Shown here: piece by piece, positions 36,227-48,159 of the stretch
Layout: each line of letters opens with the position of its first letter
Numbering within the stretch: the first letter of the stretch is position 1
Assembly (NCBI GenBank): GCA_001599815.1
Contig: BCIA01000003.1
Span: 3,844,001-3,908,000 of the forward strand
Reading direction: 5' to 3'
DNA length: 64,000 bases
From: Furcasterigmium furcatum
Lineage: Eukaryota > Ascomycota > Sordariomycetes > Glomerellales > Plectosphaerellaceae
Notes under the pieces: generated by a model
Seen by the model: only the letters and a program-made list of their open reading frames with translations
The model's database searches: none
What the model was told of the DNA's origin: nothing
Position numbers and translations under genes: made by a program

Positions 36227-36811
36227 ATGTCCGCCCACTCCCTCTTCATGGCCTCCCATCCCCAGAACAACGCCGGCGGCGACGAGGACGACCAGTACTA
36301 TTTCGTCCCCTCCGTCGCACCCTCCAACGCCGCCACAGACTCCAACAACTCAGACCTCTCCGACATCCCCCCCGCTGTCGTCATGGCGGCCGCCCTCGTC
36401 GTCCCCGATACCACCGATAAGGGCCAGAAAAGGGGCGGCAAGTCGGTTGCTTTTGCAAAGGACGTCTCCCCTGGAGGCGCTTCGCACCAGCAGCTCACCG
36501 AGAAGGACCTTCAGGTGCACAACCTCATGGTCCAACGCGGCGACCGCCACAACGAGGACCTCATGGGCCGCTTTCTCGTCGGCCAGGGGCGTGATCCCGC
36601 TGCCACAGAGCCCTGGGCCATGCCTCCCCATCCTATCATCAGCAGCGTCAGGCCCGAGTACGGCGCCTCCAGCCGCAGCCGGGCCACACAGGACTCGACC
36701 GGGTCTTTCGTCTTTGTCGATCACCCCTCCGAGGAGGACAACGACATCGCCGCCGCCGGCATCTGGGCTGATGTGCCCACCACCTACTACCCCGAGGTCG
36801 TCCTTCTTTGA
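36227..36811 (+). CDS. Small hypothetical protein
   Basis: A 194-residue single-exon ORF that I do not recognise. It follows a long CA- and CT-rich leader typical of expressed fungal genes. Composition is hydrophilic, with an acidic N-terminus (GGDEDDQYYFVPS), a Lys-rich segment (KGQKRGGKSVAFAKDV), and a segment LQVHNLMVQRGDRHNEDLMGRFLVGQGRDP that looks helical and conserved-like. No signal peptide or membrane segment is visible. An in-frame ATG at 36248 is an alternative start. That it is a real gene rests on codon usage and leader context only. Confidence 0.6.
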   Translation: MSAHSLFMASHPQNNAGGDEDDQYYFVPSVAPSNAATDSNNSDLSDIPPAVVMAAALVVPDTTDKGQKRGGKSVAFAKDVSPGGASHQQLTEKDLQVHNLMVQRGDRHNEDLMGRFLVGQGRDPAATEPWAMPPHPIISSVRPEYGASSRSRATQDSTGSFVFVDHPSEEDNDIAAAGIWADVPTTYYPEVVLL

Positions 36812-36821
36812 GGCGGCGCTC

Positions 36822-36870
36822 TCATCGTCGTCGTCATCGTCGTCATCGTCGTCTTCGTCTTCGTCTTCGG
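36822..36870. repeat. TCG/TCT trinucleotide microsatellite
   Basis: About sixteen imperfect units of TCG, TCA and TCT begin 11 nt after the stop of the 194-residue ORF, so they lie in its 3' UTR. Confidence 0.8.
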
Positions 36871-37881
36871 CCAGCTCCACTCCCCATGATTTCCCGCATC
36901 TGCTTCGGCGTTCCCTGTTGCTTTCATCCTCCGCCTTTTCCTTATACCCGTCTGATACCACAACGTCTGCACATACCCTCTTGATTTAGTGGCGTTCTGG
37001 TTGGAAAATACCCTCTTTCTCTGCGTTTTCATCCTCCGTCGCATCTGGCTTGGGGGTTCGGAGCATGCGGAGGGAGGTCTTGCACGGGAGTCATCCATAA
37101 TCATGACCCATTGCATAGCGGGCACAAGGGAAGACTCGCATCTGTTTCGGGCTGTAATCAATCAGCTCTTTCTTCCATGTTGTACGAGACCATGAAAAGG
37201 AAGGGGCGGGCGTGTCGGATACTGTTGGCATCAAAATCTCGTTCGTTCTCACCGGGCTGTCTTTTGCCTCTTTTCCTGGCTTACCTTACTTTCCCTTATT
37301 TTGACTCGTCGTTTAATACACCAAGGCATTGTTCGGGTTCCCACATGGGCATCGATCCCTTCTTTGTTCTCGGCCCCAGACCCGCTGATACCCGTGGCTC
37401 ATCCGTCTGTCGCGTTTGTCGATCTCTCCCCACAATAGACGGACGGCGGACGGGCGGAGGGCGGCGGCGGCTTGGTGTATGTATAAAAGCTGCGGAGCTT
37501 CATATCCATTAGCCAACTTGGGCTGCCGGATAATACCTCCAGTGCGACCTTGTCTCCACGCCGAAGAGCCTGACCGCCGCCTGAACATCATTATGCTGGC
37601 CCCTTATTTAGCCTGATGTACCTGCCTTTGAAAGCCGGCGCCGGGTGTCTCTTCGTCATCGGATCATCTCCCACGGCCTGCGGTTGCTCTCCTCTGCGAT
37701 GTTGCATCCCCCGCATACCACTGTATTCCTGGGAGGAGATGGTTCCGGGACGAGCTTGGTGACAGAATGGAGACGTATAAGAAGGATGGGTCAGCCGGAG
37801 GAGGGGTGCCCCTTTGCTGTCCGAAGCTCCCTAGAGCCGATTGACGTCCTACGAGTTCGAGTGAGCCATTGATCAGTCAAG
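36871..37881. other. Intergenic upstream of the SGNH gene
   Basis: About 1 kb without a gene. A TATA-like TATAAAAG lies at 37481-37488, about 390 nt before the SGNH ATG. It could mark the core promoter of that gene with a long leader. The first 150 nt are the 3' UTR of the small hypothetical gene. Confidence 0.35.
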
Positions 37882-39226
37882 ATGTTCGGGTCTCAAGGGT
37901 CTCTCAGGGCCATCCTGGCTGGCTTGCTGGCCTTCACCATTGCTTCGACAGATGCCCGACGCGCCTGTCCCACGGATGACGAATGGGTTACCGTCTGGGG
38001 CACGATGCCTCAGTTGACCGAGCCGCACAACCTGCCACCTGCTCCATTTGTAAGTCCAGATAGAGCCAGATTGAGCAGCCGTCGAGCTCGCTGACTCTCT
38101 GACACAGAACGAATCCGGCCGTGTCTTCCACGACACAACCATCCGCCAGACGGTCAAGGTCTCTCTCGCCGCTTCTCAGCTCCGTCTGCAGATCAGCAAC
38201 GCCTTCGGCGGTTCCGACCTCCCCATCACCGCCGTGTCGGTGGCCCTTCCGGAAGACCCGTCCCGGGCCGGCGGAAGCACCATCCAGCCCTCGACCGCCC
38301 AGGCCGTCACCTTCTCGGGCTCCTCGTCCTTTATCGTCCCCCGGAGCGGCATCGTCGTCTCAGACCCCATCAACATCGACGTCGAGGCGGAGTCCATCCT
38401 CGCCATCAGCATCTACCTCGCCAACGGCCAGCAGACGAACGACATCACCTCCCACCCGGGCAGCCGCACCACCTCATGGCTCGTCCACGGCGACCACATC
38501 GACTCGGCCGAGCTCGTCGATCCCACGCCCTCGGTGCACTGGTTCCTCATCAACTCCCTCCAGGCCCCCTTCCCCAAGGCCAGGGAAGCGGCAGCCTTCG
38601 CCATCGTCGGCGACTCCCTGACCGACGGCCGCGGGAGCACCACGGACGCGAACAACCGCTGGCCCGACCTCCTCCTCTCCCGCCTCCAGGCGAACCCCGA
38701 CACGGCCAGCATCGCCATCCTCAACCAGGCGGCGGGCGGAAACCGCGCGCTCAACGACGGGCTCGGGCCGAACGGCGTGTCACGCATCGACAGGGACGTG
38801 CTGGCCCACCCCGGCGCGGACTGCGCGCTCCTGTTCATCGGGATCAACGACATCGGCACCGCGGCGCCAGAGGAAGGCGCGCAGGAGGCGGTCGGGGAGC
38901 GGCTGGTCCAGGCGTACGCGCAGATGGCGACGCGGCTGCGGCTGCGGGGCGTGGCCGTCTTCGGGGCGACGCTGACGCCGGCGTCGGGCCCGGGGCAGGA
39001 GTACGGGCACCCGGAGCGGGAGAAGACGCGGCAGGCTGTGAACCGGTGGATCCGGGAGAGCGGGCCGTTCGACGCGGTCGTGGACTTTGACGAGATGGTG
39101 AGGGATCCCGAGGACGAGTCGAGGCTGAGGGCCGAGTACGACGAAGGGGACCATCTGCACCTGAGCGTTGCCGGTTACCAGGCCATGGCGGACGGGATTG
39201 ATCTGGGGATATTTGCGAGGTGTTAG
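37882..39226 (+). CDS. Secreted SGNH/GDSL-type esterase
   Basis: A 428-residue secreted hydrolase from exons 37882-38049 and 38108-39226. The intron has GTAAGT and ACACAG, phase 0. A signal peptide is visible (LRAILAGLLAFTIASTDA, cleavage near residue 25). The SGNH blocks are in order: block I IVGDSLTDG with Ser226, block II with AAGGN, block III GINDIG, and block V DHLHLS with Asp404 and His407. The N-terminal 200 residues form an extra beta-rich domain (WGTMPQLTEPHNLPP), as found in fungal and bacterial two-domain SGNH esterases acting on ester-bearing carbohydrates or lipids. The exact substrate cannot be told. Codons are GC-rich in the 3' half. The protein ends in Cys. Confidence 0.9.
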
Positions 39227-39760
39227 TGAGGGTATGAGAGGGGGTCGGTGAAAAGGGGGATGGTTAAAGGGGGCTGGTTCAGATGTTCGGAGGACGAAGA
39301 GGAGCTGTGCAGCGTTAGGCAGCAAGACAGTATTGGACCCGACTTCCATGACGACCACGTATGCACACCGCCCCCCAGACATCCCTGGATGCTATTTGAG
39401 TATTCGTCGTGCAGATGGGGTCGAGTTGAAAATGTGACTGGCTCGAGGAGATGCCTGTAGGACTAACTCGTCACTGCCTGAGACCGTGACTCTTGGTCCG
39501 AGGGTTCCGTGCGCTCGTGTAAGTGACTCCTGGCTGGACCGGAAGAGATGTGATGTATAAGCCGAGGGCCTCTCGCGCACACGAGACTCTGTAGGACTAT
39601 AGGACTTGTTACTGATTTCACATTCATGTGTTCGAACGCCATGGCTTTGCTTTTCTCTTCTCGAGCGCCCATGGGTCAAGGTCCTTAATAGGACCAGCAT
39701 CCCCAGCCCTGGCCGGGGTACCCCCGAGACGTCTATGCTTTATGAGGTAAGTAGACAAGT
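39227..39760. other. Intergenic after the SGNH gene
   Basis: 534 nt containing the SGNH 3' UTR. I see no gene or clear motif. Confidence 0.35.
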
Positions 39761-40860
39761 TCAATCAACACTCAGCGGGTAATGAGAACCAATAGTACGG
39801 TGGACCTCTCCTCTACATGCGAGATAGGGCTTGAGAGCTTCGAAAGGTGTAGGCTTGGCTGGTGCAACCGGCTGGCTGATCTTCTTGCCAGGACCCTTAT
39901 GATTCTCTTTGACGTTACTACTCTTCTCCTTGTCGCCTCTGCCCTGCCCACCTAGCCATTGCTGACAGCTCAAACGTCGCCACGCTGCGATTCCGCTTGT
40001 ATGTCGACTCCCTGGGTGGTCGTCTGCCTTCGTCTCTCCCAAACCCTTGCCCTCGGGATTGACATCTCGAGGAGATCCCATGCTTTTTCAAGATTCCTAA
40101 ACCCCGATATAGCCTGCCGATGTCTGGTCAGGTCCTTTTCCAGCCGCTTTCTTTCCATTTGTCGGCGTTGCTCTCGGCCTCGCTGCCTGCTCGGCTCGTC
40201 TGATGACCCGTCCTCCCAGCCTGCCTGAGCGGCAGCATTCGTCGAGAAACTCCAAGAACACCCATCAGACTGCCTCAGAATCCTCATCTTGCCTTTTCAA
40301 CTCCTTTGCAGGGAGGCTTCCCCTCCCCCTTTCTCCTCGTCTTGTCCTCCACTCTTCCCATCTTGTGTATTCCCGCTCCCTGGACAGACAGCCCCTCCAA
40401 GCGGCCACGCTATGGCCTCTCTCTTCCGTCTCTTGATAACAAGACAAATCCATTCCAAAACGAATACGGCGGCACCGAGGCCGGCGCAGATGATGACGAT
40501 GAGATTTCATAGCGGCAGACCGCAGAAGTACCCCGCAACCCCCACGAGGCCGAATGCCCCGGATACCCCGAGAGATACGGCGCCGGACTTGATGCTATCA
40601 TCCGGCATGCCGGGGTCGAATTCGGTGAAGATGCGCAAGGGCTTTGGGATGAGGAGCCACTTCTGGATGCGGCGGCCCCAACGGATGATTCCATTTCGCC
40701 GGGGGAGGATGATGCGGTCGATGAAGATATTGCTGAGGGGAAGGATGACGAACTCGCCGAGCCATGGGACGCAGACCTCGCCGAGGAACCGGGCCAGGCA
40801 GTCGTCGGTCATGTCGAACAGGCTGGCGAGGGATGTGATGCGTACTAGGCCAGGATAACT
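39761..40860 (-). pseudogene. Probable broken membrane-protein gene
   Basis: One minus-strand frame stays almost open from 40860 to about 40085 with only two stops: TGA at 40507-40509 and TGA at 40297-40299. The 5' part reads VRITSLASLFDMTDDCLARF and then amphipathic and hydrophobic sequence (EFVILPLSNIFIDRIILPRR; GVSGAFGLVGVAGYFCGLPL). Just after the first TGA the same frame encodes a clear membrane helix (LIVIICAGLGAAVFVL) followed by KRRKR. After the second TGA come charged helical sequence and an apparent shift near 40080 into a second frame that ends at 39761. I read this as a decayed gene. A multi-exon gene with introns removing the stops is the alternative. An upstream exon near 40900-41020 is possible but its splice sites are unclear. 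The family is not recognised. Confidence 0.4.
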
Positions 40861-41121
40861 TCAGGTTCCATGTTAGAATCACCAAGGGGCGTATTAGTAC
40901 TCGAACCTCCTTGACGACGACAGGCAGCCACGTTTCCCAAACAAACCCTAACTTCACACAGTCATCACATGCACGCAGTCGAAACCAAGCCCGGTGCCAT
41001 TCCCATGCCAACTTTTCCATTCCTTACACTACCTATGGTATTGATGTGTATGTATTGACAATGACATGCCCAACGCCTCGCTTGAACAAACAGACGACCG
41101 TACAGGAACCCCCTCCCCTAC

Positions 41122-43493
41122 TTACGTCCACAGCATGCACGTGCCGTCAGCGCCGGCCGACACGCACCAGGGCTCCTGCGGGTGCCAGTCGACGTCCATG
41201 ACACCGAGCTTGTTGACGACCTTGTGGCCCTTGAGCATCTTGACGGGCACGATGGTCGGGTTCTCCATGAGGTCGCTGACGACCTTGCCGTGGAAGATCT
41301 GCAGGGACCCGTCGTCGCTGGCGTCGGCGAAGAGCGGCAGCCCGCCGCGGTGGAAGCGCACGGCGCGGATCGCCTCGGAGTGGAAGCGCATCGTCTTGAA
41401 CGGCCGCGTCGAGAGGTCCATGTCGTGCCACAGCAGGCGGCGGTCGTACGAGCCGACCACCACGTTGTCGCCGCCCGGGTGCACGTCGAACGACGAGATC
41501 CACCGCGCGCCCGGCTGGAGCACCTTGACCAGCTCGATCTTCTGCAGGTCGTAGCACCGGATCTTGCGCTGCGTCGCCACGAAGATGAGCGGCCGCGTCG
41601 GGTGCCAGTGCGCCGTCTGCACGAGGCCCTGGAACTTCTTGAACGGGATCTGTGTCAGGTGCCGCGAGAGCGTGTGGATCGCCACGGAGCTGCGCTGGCC
41701 CGTCGGCGACACGGTGCTGAAGTAGTCGCCGCGCCTCTGCCAGCTGAGGACCTTGACCGAGGAGCGCACTGTGACCTTGAGCAGCACGCCCTGGTCCTCG
41801 AGCTTGGCGCCGGGGCGCGTCCACTTGGCGGGGGGCTCCTTGTTCGTGCCGGTGGCCGAGGGCTGCACGCCGTTGGTGGCATAGCCGAACCCGGCGTCGA
41901 GGACGTCGCGGCTGGCCTTGTCGATGCCGTCGGCACCGCGCGGCGGGACCATGAGGAAGATCTCCTCGCCCGCGGCGGCGGCCAGGATGAAGGTCTCCTT
42001 GTTGGGGCGCCATCGGACGGCGCCGACGGGCTCGTCGAGGCTGAGCTTCGCCATCCACTCCTGGCGACCGGTGCGCAGGTGCCAGAGGCGGACGGTGTGG
42101 TCGTCGCCTCCGCTGGCAAGCCACTCGCCGTCAGGGCTGATGGCGAGGGAGCGCACGCGGCCCTCGTGGCCACGGAAGATGGTCTGGCAGGCGGTGGGGA
42201 ACGGCCTCAGCTCCTCGGGGCTGGGCAGCTTGGGGAGCAGCGAGGAGGGGTCGATGTTCAGCCTGTTCTTGCGAATGCGAGGGGCTAGGTATAGATCGAG
42301 GCACCTCTCGAAACGCTCCTTGACGAGCTGCGCATATGCGGGGACCTTGCGCAGCGAGTCGAACTTGGCCGGCAGGTATTCTTTCTCCCTCTCCTCCGGC
42401 TCCTGCTTCTTCCACTCGTCCTGCTCGGCCTTGGACAGCAGGTACTCGGGAGGCGGGTTGTAGCTGAGGTCGTAGCCGGGAGGCGGTAGCTTGGGCGCCG
42501 GGATGTTCATGATGTGCGGGGGCTTCTCCTCCTCGTTGGCCCAGATGTCGTAGTAGGTCTCTTCCTTCTCGTCTTCCTCCTTCTGCCTCTCTTCGGGAGA
42601 CTTGTACGGCACAATGCGTCCCTCCTTGATGGCCTTGACAAGCTTGGCAATCCGCTTCGCTTCGTGCTTTGAGGGGACGAAACGGCGCTTGGGTTCGGGG
42701 GCGGCGCTGAGGGGCATCTTCTCCTCCACAGACGTGAACCATTCCACCAGATCCTATCTGGCATTAGCAGCTGCGTGGTGCCCTCGGAGAAAATACACTC
42801 AAAACTTACAGGATACGGGTCGTAGCCCTCTTCGGGGACCTCGTTCATCTGAACACGGCGCAGCAGCTCAAGCTGATCTTGTGTGAGGTTCAGGGGCTTG
42901 CCCGTCTCCGGGTCAGTGAGACCCGTCCAGCCCTTGGGCACCTCAATGGAGTCCAGGAGGGCATCGAGAGCCTCGCCAGTGGCGGGGCGCATGATCTTCT
43001 TGCCATTGATGTCGTAGCCGATGTGAGGGTACGAGTCGTAGAAGGACAGCGGGATGTTGCCAATCGTGTTCTCCGGCTGATGGGCATCGGAGTCGTCCGA
43101 GTCGTAGACGGGGTCGATCTCAGGGTATTCGTACCGCACGTTGCCATTGGCGTCGGTGACGATGCGGTAGTTGGGCTCGTCATCGTCGTCGCCGTCGGCC
43201 TTGCGTCCGTTCGTGACGGAGGCAGACTTCGACAGCAGGCCATCCTCGCCGTCTGAAGGGACCTCGTCGCTCAGAACGTCCTCCTCGTCCTCCTCGTCCT
43301 GGGCATCGCTGCTGTCGTCATCCAGGCCTGCAGCTTCACCGTCTGACTCGGCGCTGTCGTAGTCGGAGTCGTCATCGTCCTCAGAGCCGGACAAGACCGC
43401 CTCCAAGGTTGCATGGCCAAGCTCGTCGTCGGACAGCTCTGGCTCGTCGACCGGCCCCTTCCGCTTCTTGAGACCCTGCTTCGAGGGCGCCAT
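41122..43493 (-). CDS. ERB1: Ribosome biogenesis protein Erb1 (BOP1)
   Basis: Subunit of the nucleolar PeBoW (Nop7-Erb1-Ytm1) complex needed for 27S pre-rRNA processing and 60S assembly. The exons are 42810-43493 and 41122-42753, giving 771 residues. The intron 42754-42809 has GTAAGT and GATAG, phase 0. The N-terminus is acidic (residues 30-130). The BOP1NT domain (about residues 150-410) includes IGYDINGKKIMRP and PPGYDLSYNPPPEYL. It is followed by WD40 repeats to the end, for example LAISPDGEWLASGGDDHTVR and the last GADGTCMLW. The ATG at 43493 (MAPSKQGLKKRKG) is chosen because it gives the usual family N-terminus. The upstream frame is open but unlike Erb1. It is divergent with the Zn2Cys6 gene over 2.2 kb. 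Confidence 0.95.
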
Positions 43494-45647
43494 TGTGCGT
43501 GTGATGCTCCGGGGTTTGATAGGGTTGAGTTTACGAATGGGTGCAGGTCTATTTTTGGACCGAGCACTTGCATTCCTCCACGATGCAGGCTGGCTCGACT
43601 CTCGGAAAGTTTTGGACGACGCCAAAAATCAATAATTTTTTTTCTGCCGGCCGTCTGCTGGAGCTAGGTGCTGGGCGAACTGACCGCCTTTTGTCGGGGC
43701 CCTCTGATTGAGTGCGGGGCAGGCCCGTGGAACCGAGTTCGGGCAGTGCCCACTCCGGCCCGGACATCGGCCGGAGGGGTCTTCCAGAAGGAGTGGAGTC
43801 CTTCGATTCCGATTAACGTGAGCCTGCATCCGCCCTACGAGCGCCTCAAACGCCCTGGAAGCCAAACGGCTGCGATGGTGCCTTGGAAAGGCCAGTTGTG
43901 GCTTCCAGGCCGGGGTCACATGGTCATTCCAGTGCGTTTCTAGTGTCATGCAGTTCGGCGTTGAGCGATGGCAGAGACACAGGGCGGAAGCTTGGTTCAG
44001 TTCAGCTGGTCGCACAGGTAGCCCAAAAGCGGTGCGTCGATGCCCATGTGGTTATTGCCTCCATGTATGTCGGCGGTCCCTGGTAAGCCGCTACAACGTA
44101 ACATGAGCCTCGGGGCACGGCCGGTGGGAGATGGCGTCCAATAGCGGCGCGGGGGATGGGCTTGAGGCTTTCGACGGGAGCTCCCAAAATAGCAACATCG
44201 AATGCGACGGACTGGTGTCTCCGCCTGCAGATGCAATCTCCAGATTCATTTGACAGCACAATGTGACAGAGGGAGATAGAGACGCCATGTATTGGAGCTA
44301 TGCAGAATATGACCGAACCGGCGCGGACTGCTGCTGCTGCTGCTGTGCTGTACAGTGTAACAAGCAAGCAACGACGAACCTACCCGCATGTCGGTTTGAG
44401 TCAGTCCATCATCACACGGGGGAGTGAAGACTCCCTCCTGGTCGAATTAGTTGCCGGATTGGGGAGTCCGTCTCATCGATGGAGGTTGACGCCATGGAAT
44501 GGACGGACGGACGGGAGACGAGGCATGGTTGGCCCCTTTTCCAGGCGGCGTCCATTCTGAACCAGCACTGCGATGAGTGCGGAACTGACCCCGAGCGTCG
44601 TATAGCGCGCCGAGGAGCCCCTCACTTTTCTTTTGTCCGTAACAACTAGGAATGGCAGGATTAAGCACTAGCTCTCGGCCGGGCCCTGGGTATTCAACTC
44701 GAGATCAATGGCTGAATAATAATGCGCGCATCATTGTCGGATGGACTCTTGTTAGCCTCAGTCGATCCTCACTGCAAGTCTGACAGACTGGCCCTAGTTC
44801 TTGCTGTTAGCTGCTCTGCACAGTGGTCCAAGGGCCCCGTCGTTCTGTAGGGCGACCAGTGTGGAGGTCGGTAGAGCGGAATAGGGGCGCTGAATTCGCG
44901 GTGCACAGTGCCGGAGGCTGTGCTTGGCTGCTCCGAGTCCATCCATCTCACCCACCTCATCCCGTCCGTCGGTCATGGATGTCTCCACTCCACCTTCCCT
45001 GCCCGTTGGAATCTGACGATGACCTAAGTAACCTTAGTGCCTGAAGTCACTGGGCGTGGCTGCCTGCTCTGCCCTGCCGCACCCGCTGGACCCCTCAAGG
45101 TTCCCCTCCCGTCCAGCCCAGAAGGTGGGTTTATCCCGCGACCACCCCTCCCCTCCGTTCATCTCCGAGTTCACTCATCACATTCATCGCAATCGCAACC
45201 TGACTTGGCCTGACCGACCTGACTCTTCCCTTCGGTTCCGGATCCGAATCCAAGCAACGGGACAGACGCCTCGCGTGTGCTCCCCCACCCTGTCCAATCT
45301 CAATCAAAGACCGTCAACCCATACGTTCCCTGCAAGCCTCGCATCTCAGCCCTTCGGCGGCGCCAAACCGCACAGGCACCCTCCAACGGACAGCTGCTTC
45401 TTTCTGTCTGCCTCTCCCTGTGTGCCCTACTGTACAAATCGCAAACGCGCCATCTATCCAATCTCACATGCCCGGGACGCACACCGTCGGCCCTCCCAGC
45501 TGAACAAGATATAAACGCCCTCCCCCCGAGATCGCCGCCCTTCCAGAACGCTTGGGATCTCTCGGCTTCCAGACTCCATACCAATTCCTCAGGCACTCCT
45601 CGCCACGCCTTTCACTTAGTCCCCACACCCACTTGTTCATATACATC
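43494..45647. promoter_or_regulatory. Divergent region, ERB1 / Zn2Cys6 regulator
   Basis: 2.15 kb between divergent genes without a supported ORF. The ERB1 side contains A- and T-runs near 43600-43645. The last 500 nt before the regulator are C-rich and probably a long 5' leader. Confidence 0.4.
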
Positions 45648-47290
45648 ATGCCCCAGTCCCCAGCGTCGTCGACAAAGTCCAAGCCGGACGCTGGTGTTGT
45701 GAAGCACCGAGCATGTGATGAGTGTCGTAAGTTCGCCTCAGCTGCCCTGGAACGCTCATCTACCGATCCCTCAACTAACACCCCCGCCCAGGCACACGGA
45801 AGCTAGCTTGTTCGAAAGAACTCGATGGCTGCAGTCGCTGCCGCAAAGAAGGCTGGAAGTGCGTGTACTCGCCTCAGAAGCCCATGGGCAGGCCGCGCAA
45901 GCGGAGACACGTCGAGGAGGCAGACGAGCAGCAGGCCTCGGCCTCTGCTTCCGTCTCGCCTCACCAGACTGCCGACCCGTCCTCCTCCTCATCACAGCTC
46001 CAATTCACAACACTGCCGGCGTCCGGTGGCCAGTTCGACATGGACTACTCGACATTCTACGATGCGGGTGACTACACCAACATGGGGGGCATGGACATGC
46101 CCTATTGTGATTTCTTCTCCCCCGTCGACGGCCTTCCCCAGTCAAATATGGTCCCAGACTATAGCGACCTTTCCTTTGGGTACACCGAGCCTGCATACCT
46201 GCCGAGCGGGTTGCAGTTTGGCGGTGTAGACCTGTTAGGTGGCATCAATTTCGACGAACAGGATCCCGCTAACCAGCAGATGTCCAAAGATATCAATAAA
46301 CAGACCAGGAATATCATGTCACTTCATGCAGAGTTTGAAAAACAGAAGGCCCGCCGGGAGGAGCGGGACAAGGAGTCCAGAGAGTCGCCATCATCAGCCC
46401 CCAGTCTCACGTTGCAGAGCGAATCATCCGACACTTCCCCATCGGACACGACCGACACCTCCACGGGGCCTCCATCACCACGGGGCAACACCACCGACAA
46501 GAATGACAGCAAGACGGCCGACAAGGGGAAAGAGAAACAAAACAAGCCCCTTCCGAATGCGCAGTGCGGATGTCTCTCTCAGATCTACTTGGCCCTGGAT
46601 TCCCTCACAAGGCTGCCCGACGACATCATCGAGGCCATGAAGACTGCGCGGAACGCGGCCAAAGCGGCCCACGATGCCATCGTGTGCCCGGTCTGTAGCC
46701 AGCCTTTCTACGACGACGTCACCCAGACGCCACCGATGCAGGCCTTCCAGAACACAATGCTGCTGGGAACGCTGCTCCCTACGGTTGCCAATGCCTACAT
46801 CAAGATTATGGAAATGGTCGACAACATAACAGCCGAGGCAAAGGAGAAGGACGAGAGGATTCTCTTCCGCCTCCTCGACTACGGCGGCTACTGGGGCCAA
46901 TTCGGCGATCTTGACAAGATCACCTGTCAAACCATGGAACACTACAACAACAAGGAGATGAAACCCGACCATTGGAGGCTCACCATCCGGGCGCTCCTGA
47001 AGCTCGACGTCTACGGGTTCCAGCTTGAGAGAACATCCGTTGTCGACGGCTCGCACATTAGCCATCGACACCTCGGCCTCAAGGACGTCATCAGGGCCAT
47101 GGAGGAGCGGTCGAACCGCCGGCATGACCAGATCGACGCCATCGTCGCCTCTGGGGACCCGCACCCTCTCAAGGATGGGCCGTATGGTCTCCTCCAGTGC
47201 CAGATGACGCACGACAAGAAGGACGACAGGCAGTGCTTGAAGATTGTGGAGATTGCGAGGGTTGCTCTGGACAAGCTGGTCATTGCATGA
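45648..47290 (+). CDS. Zn2Cys6 transcription factor
   Basis: A 525-residue fungal binuclear-cluster regulator from exons 45648-45726 and 45792-47290. The GTAAGT donor splits the cluster after its second Cys. The six Cys lie at residues 23, 26, 33, 40, 43 and 50 (CDEC, then C, C-SR-C, C), the standard C6 spacing. Directly after comes GRPRKRR, an AT-hook-like basic patch. The middle is Ser/Gln/Asp-rich. From about residue 250 the C-terminal half resembles the AflR-type regulatory region: LPNAQCGCLSQIYLALDSL, then a long helical part. There is no biosynthetic cluster next to it, so its targets cannot be guessed. Neighbours are ERB1 and a STIMATE-like gene. Confidence 0.88.
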
Positions 47291-48159
47291 AGTCCAGGAT
47301 ATTCGATGCCCTTTCGTGTGTATCTCATTCCATTTTCTTTCTTGTTTTTCTTATCTACGACATCGGGGTCTGGTTATAGAAGGCGCCAGTGCATGAGCAC
47401 AACGACGGCCACGCGGCAGGACTGGCGCAAGCGGGTTTGGTTCTCTTTGGCGACGACAAGTCGATGGATGGACTGATAGATCTGTCCTTTTGGAAATTTG
47501 GAACTGGCAGCGATATCCAAAAAGCTGGGAACTAGGCGCATGGCAGGATTATGGCTTCATCTCTCCTCGGACATAGACGACGAACGAACGATTCCACTCA
47601 AGGCGAGCGAGCTACATGCACATGTGAAGCAGTCAGGATGGTCTCGTCGGTGTGTCTCGGTCAAGGAGCGCATCGTCGGATGATAGGCTGTCCGAGATTC
47701 CGTCGAACCTGAATCCAGCCAAGCTTTCAGCTCCGCTCAGGTGCTGCCTGGACCGTTTTTGGCGGGGACCAGAGCTGACCGCTTACCTAATGGAACCAGG
47801 TGGTGAAGCTCCGCCGCGTCCCCCGGCGGCTTGTGACCGCATCATTCATCGTGGCTCAACCTCCGACGCCTCGCCTGGTCCTCTTCGCCCCTTCTTCTCT
47901 CCCCGGTGCTTTTCCTCTTCTTCCCCAACGACCTCTTCATCACTTGTGCTGGTATCACTTCTCTTGTCTTCAGCTTCTCGGCGCTGCTTTACAGCTGAAT
48001 GTATTTGTGACGCCCCCCCAACGACCAGAATCCCGTCCGAAGGAACGCCCGTCCGATCCACAGGATTGCTTGGCAATTCCTCGCCTCCGAGACACGACCG
48101 CCACCTGATTGAGCGGCTCCTCCCGATTTCTTCTTCCATCAGAACACAACAGCCTCTAA
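47291..48159. other. Intergenic, Zn2Cys6 gene to STIMATE-like gene
   Basis: 869 nt. The first part is the 3' UTR. The 300 nt before 48160 are CT-rich leader. A frame open across 47652-48647 is judged a shadow of the next gene plus its leader. Confidence 0.4.

Noticed and set aside
41182..42288. 368-codon open frame on the plus strand
   Set aside because: It is exactly antisense to the ERB1 WD40 region, whose GC-rich third positions remove stops on the other strand. It has no domain of its own.
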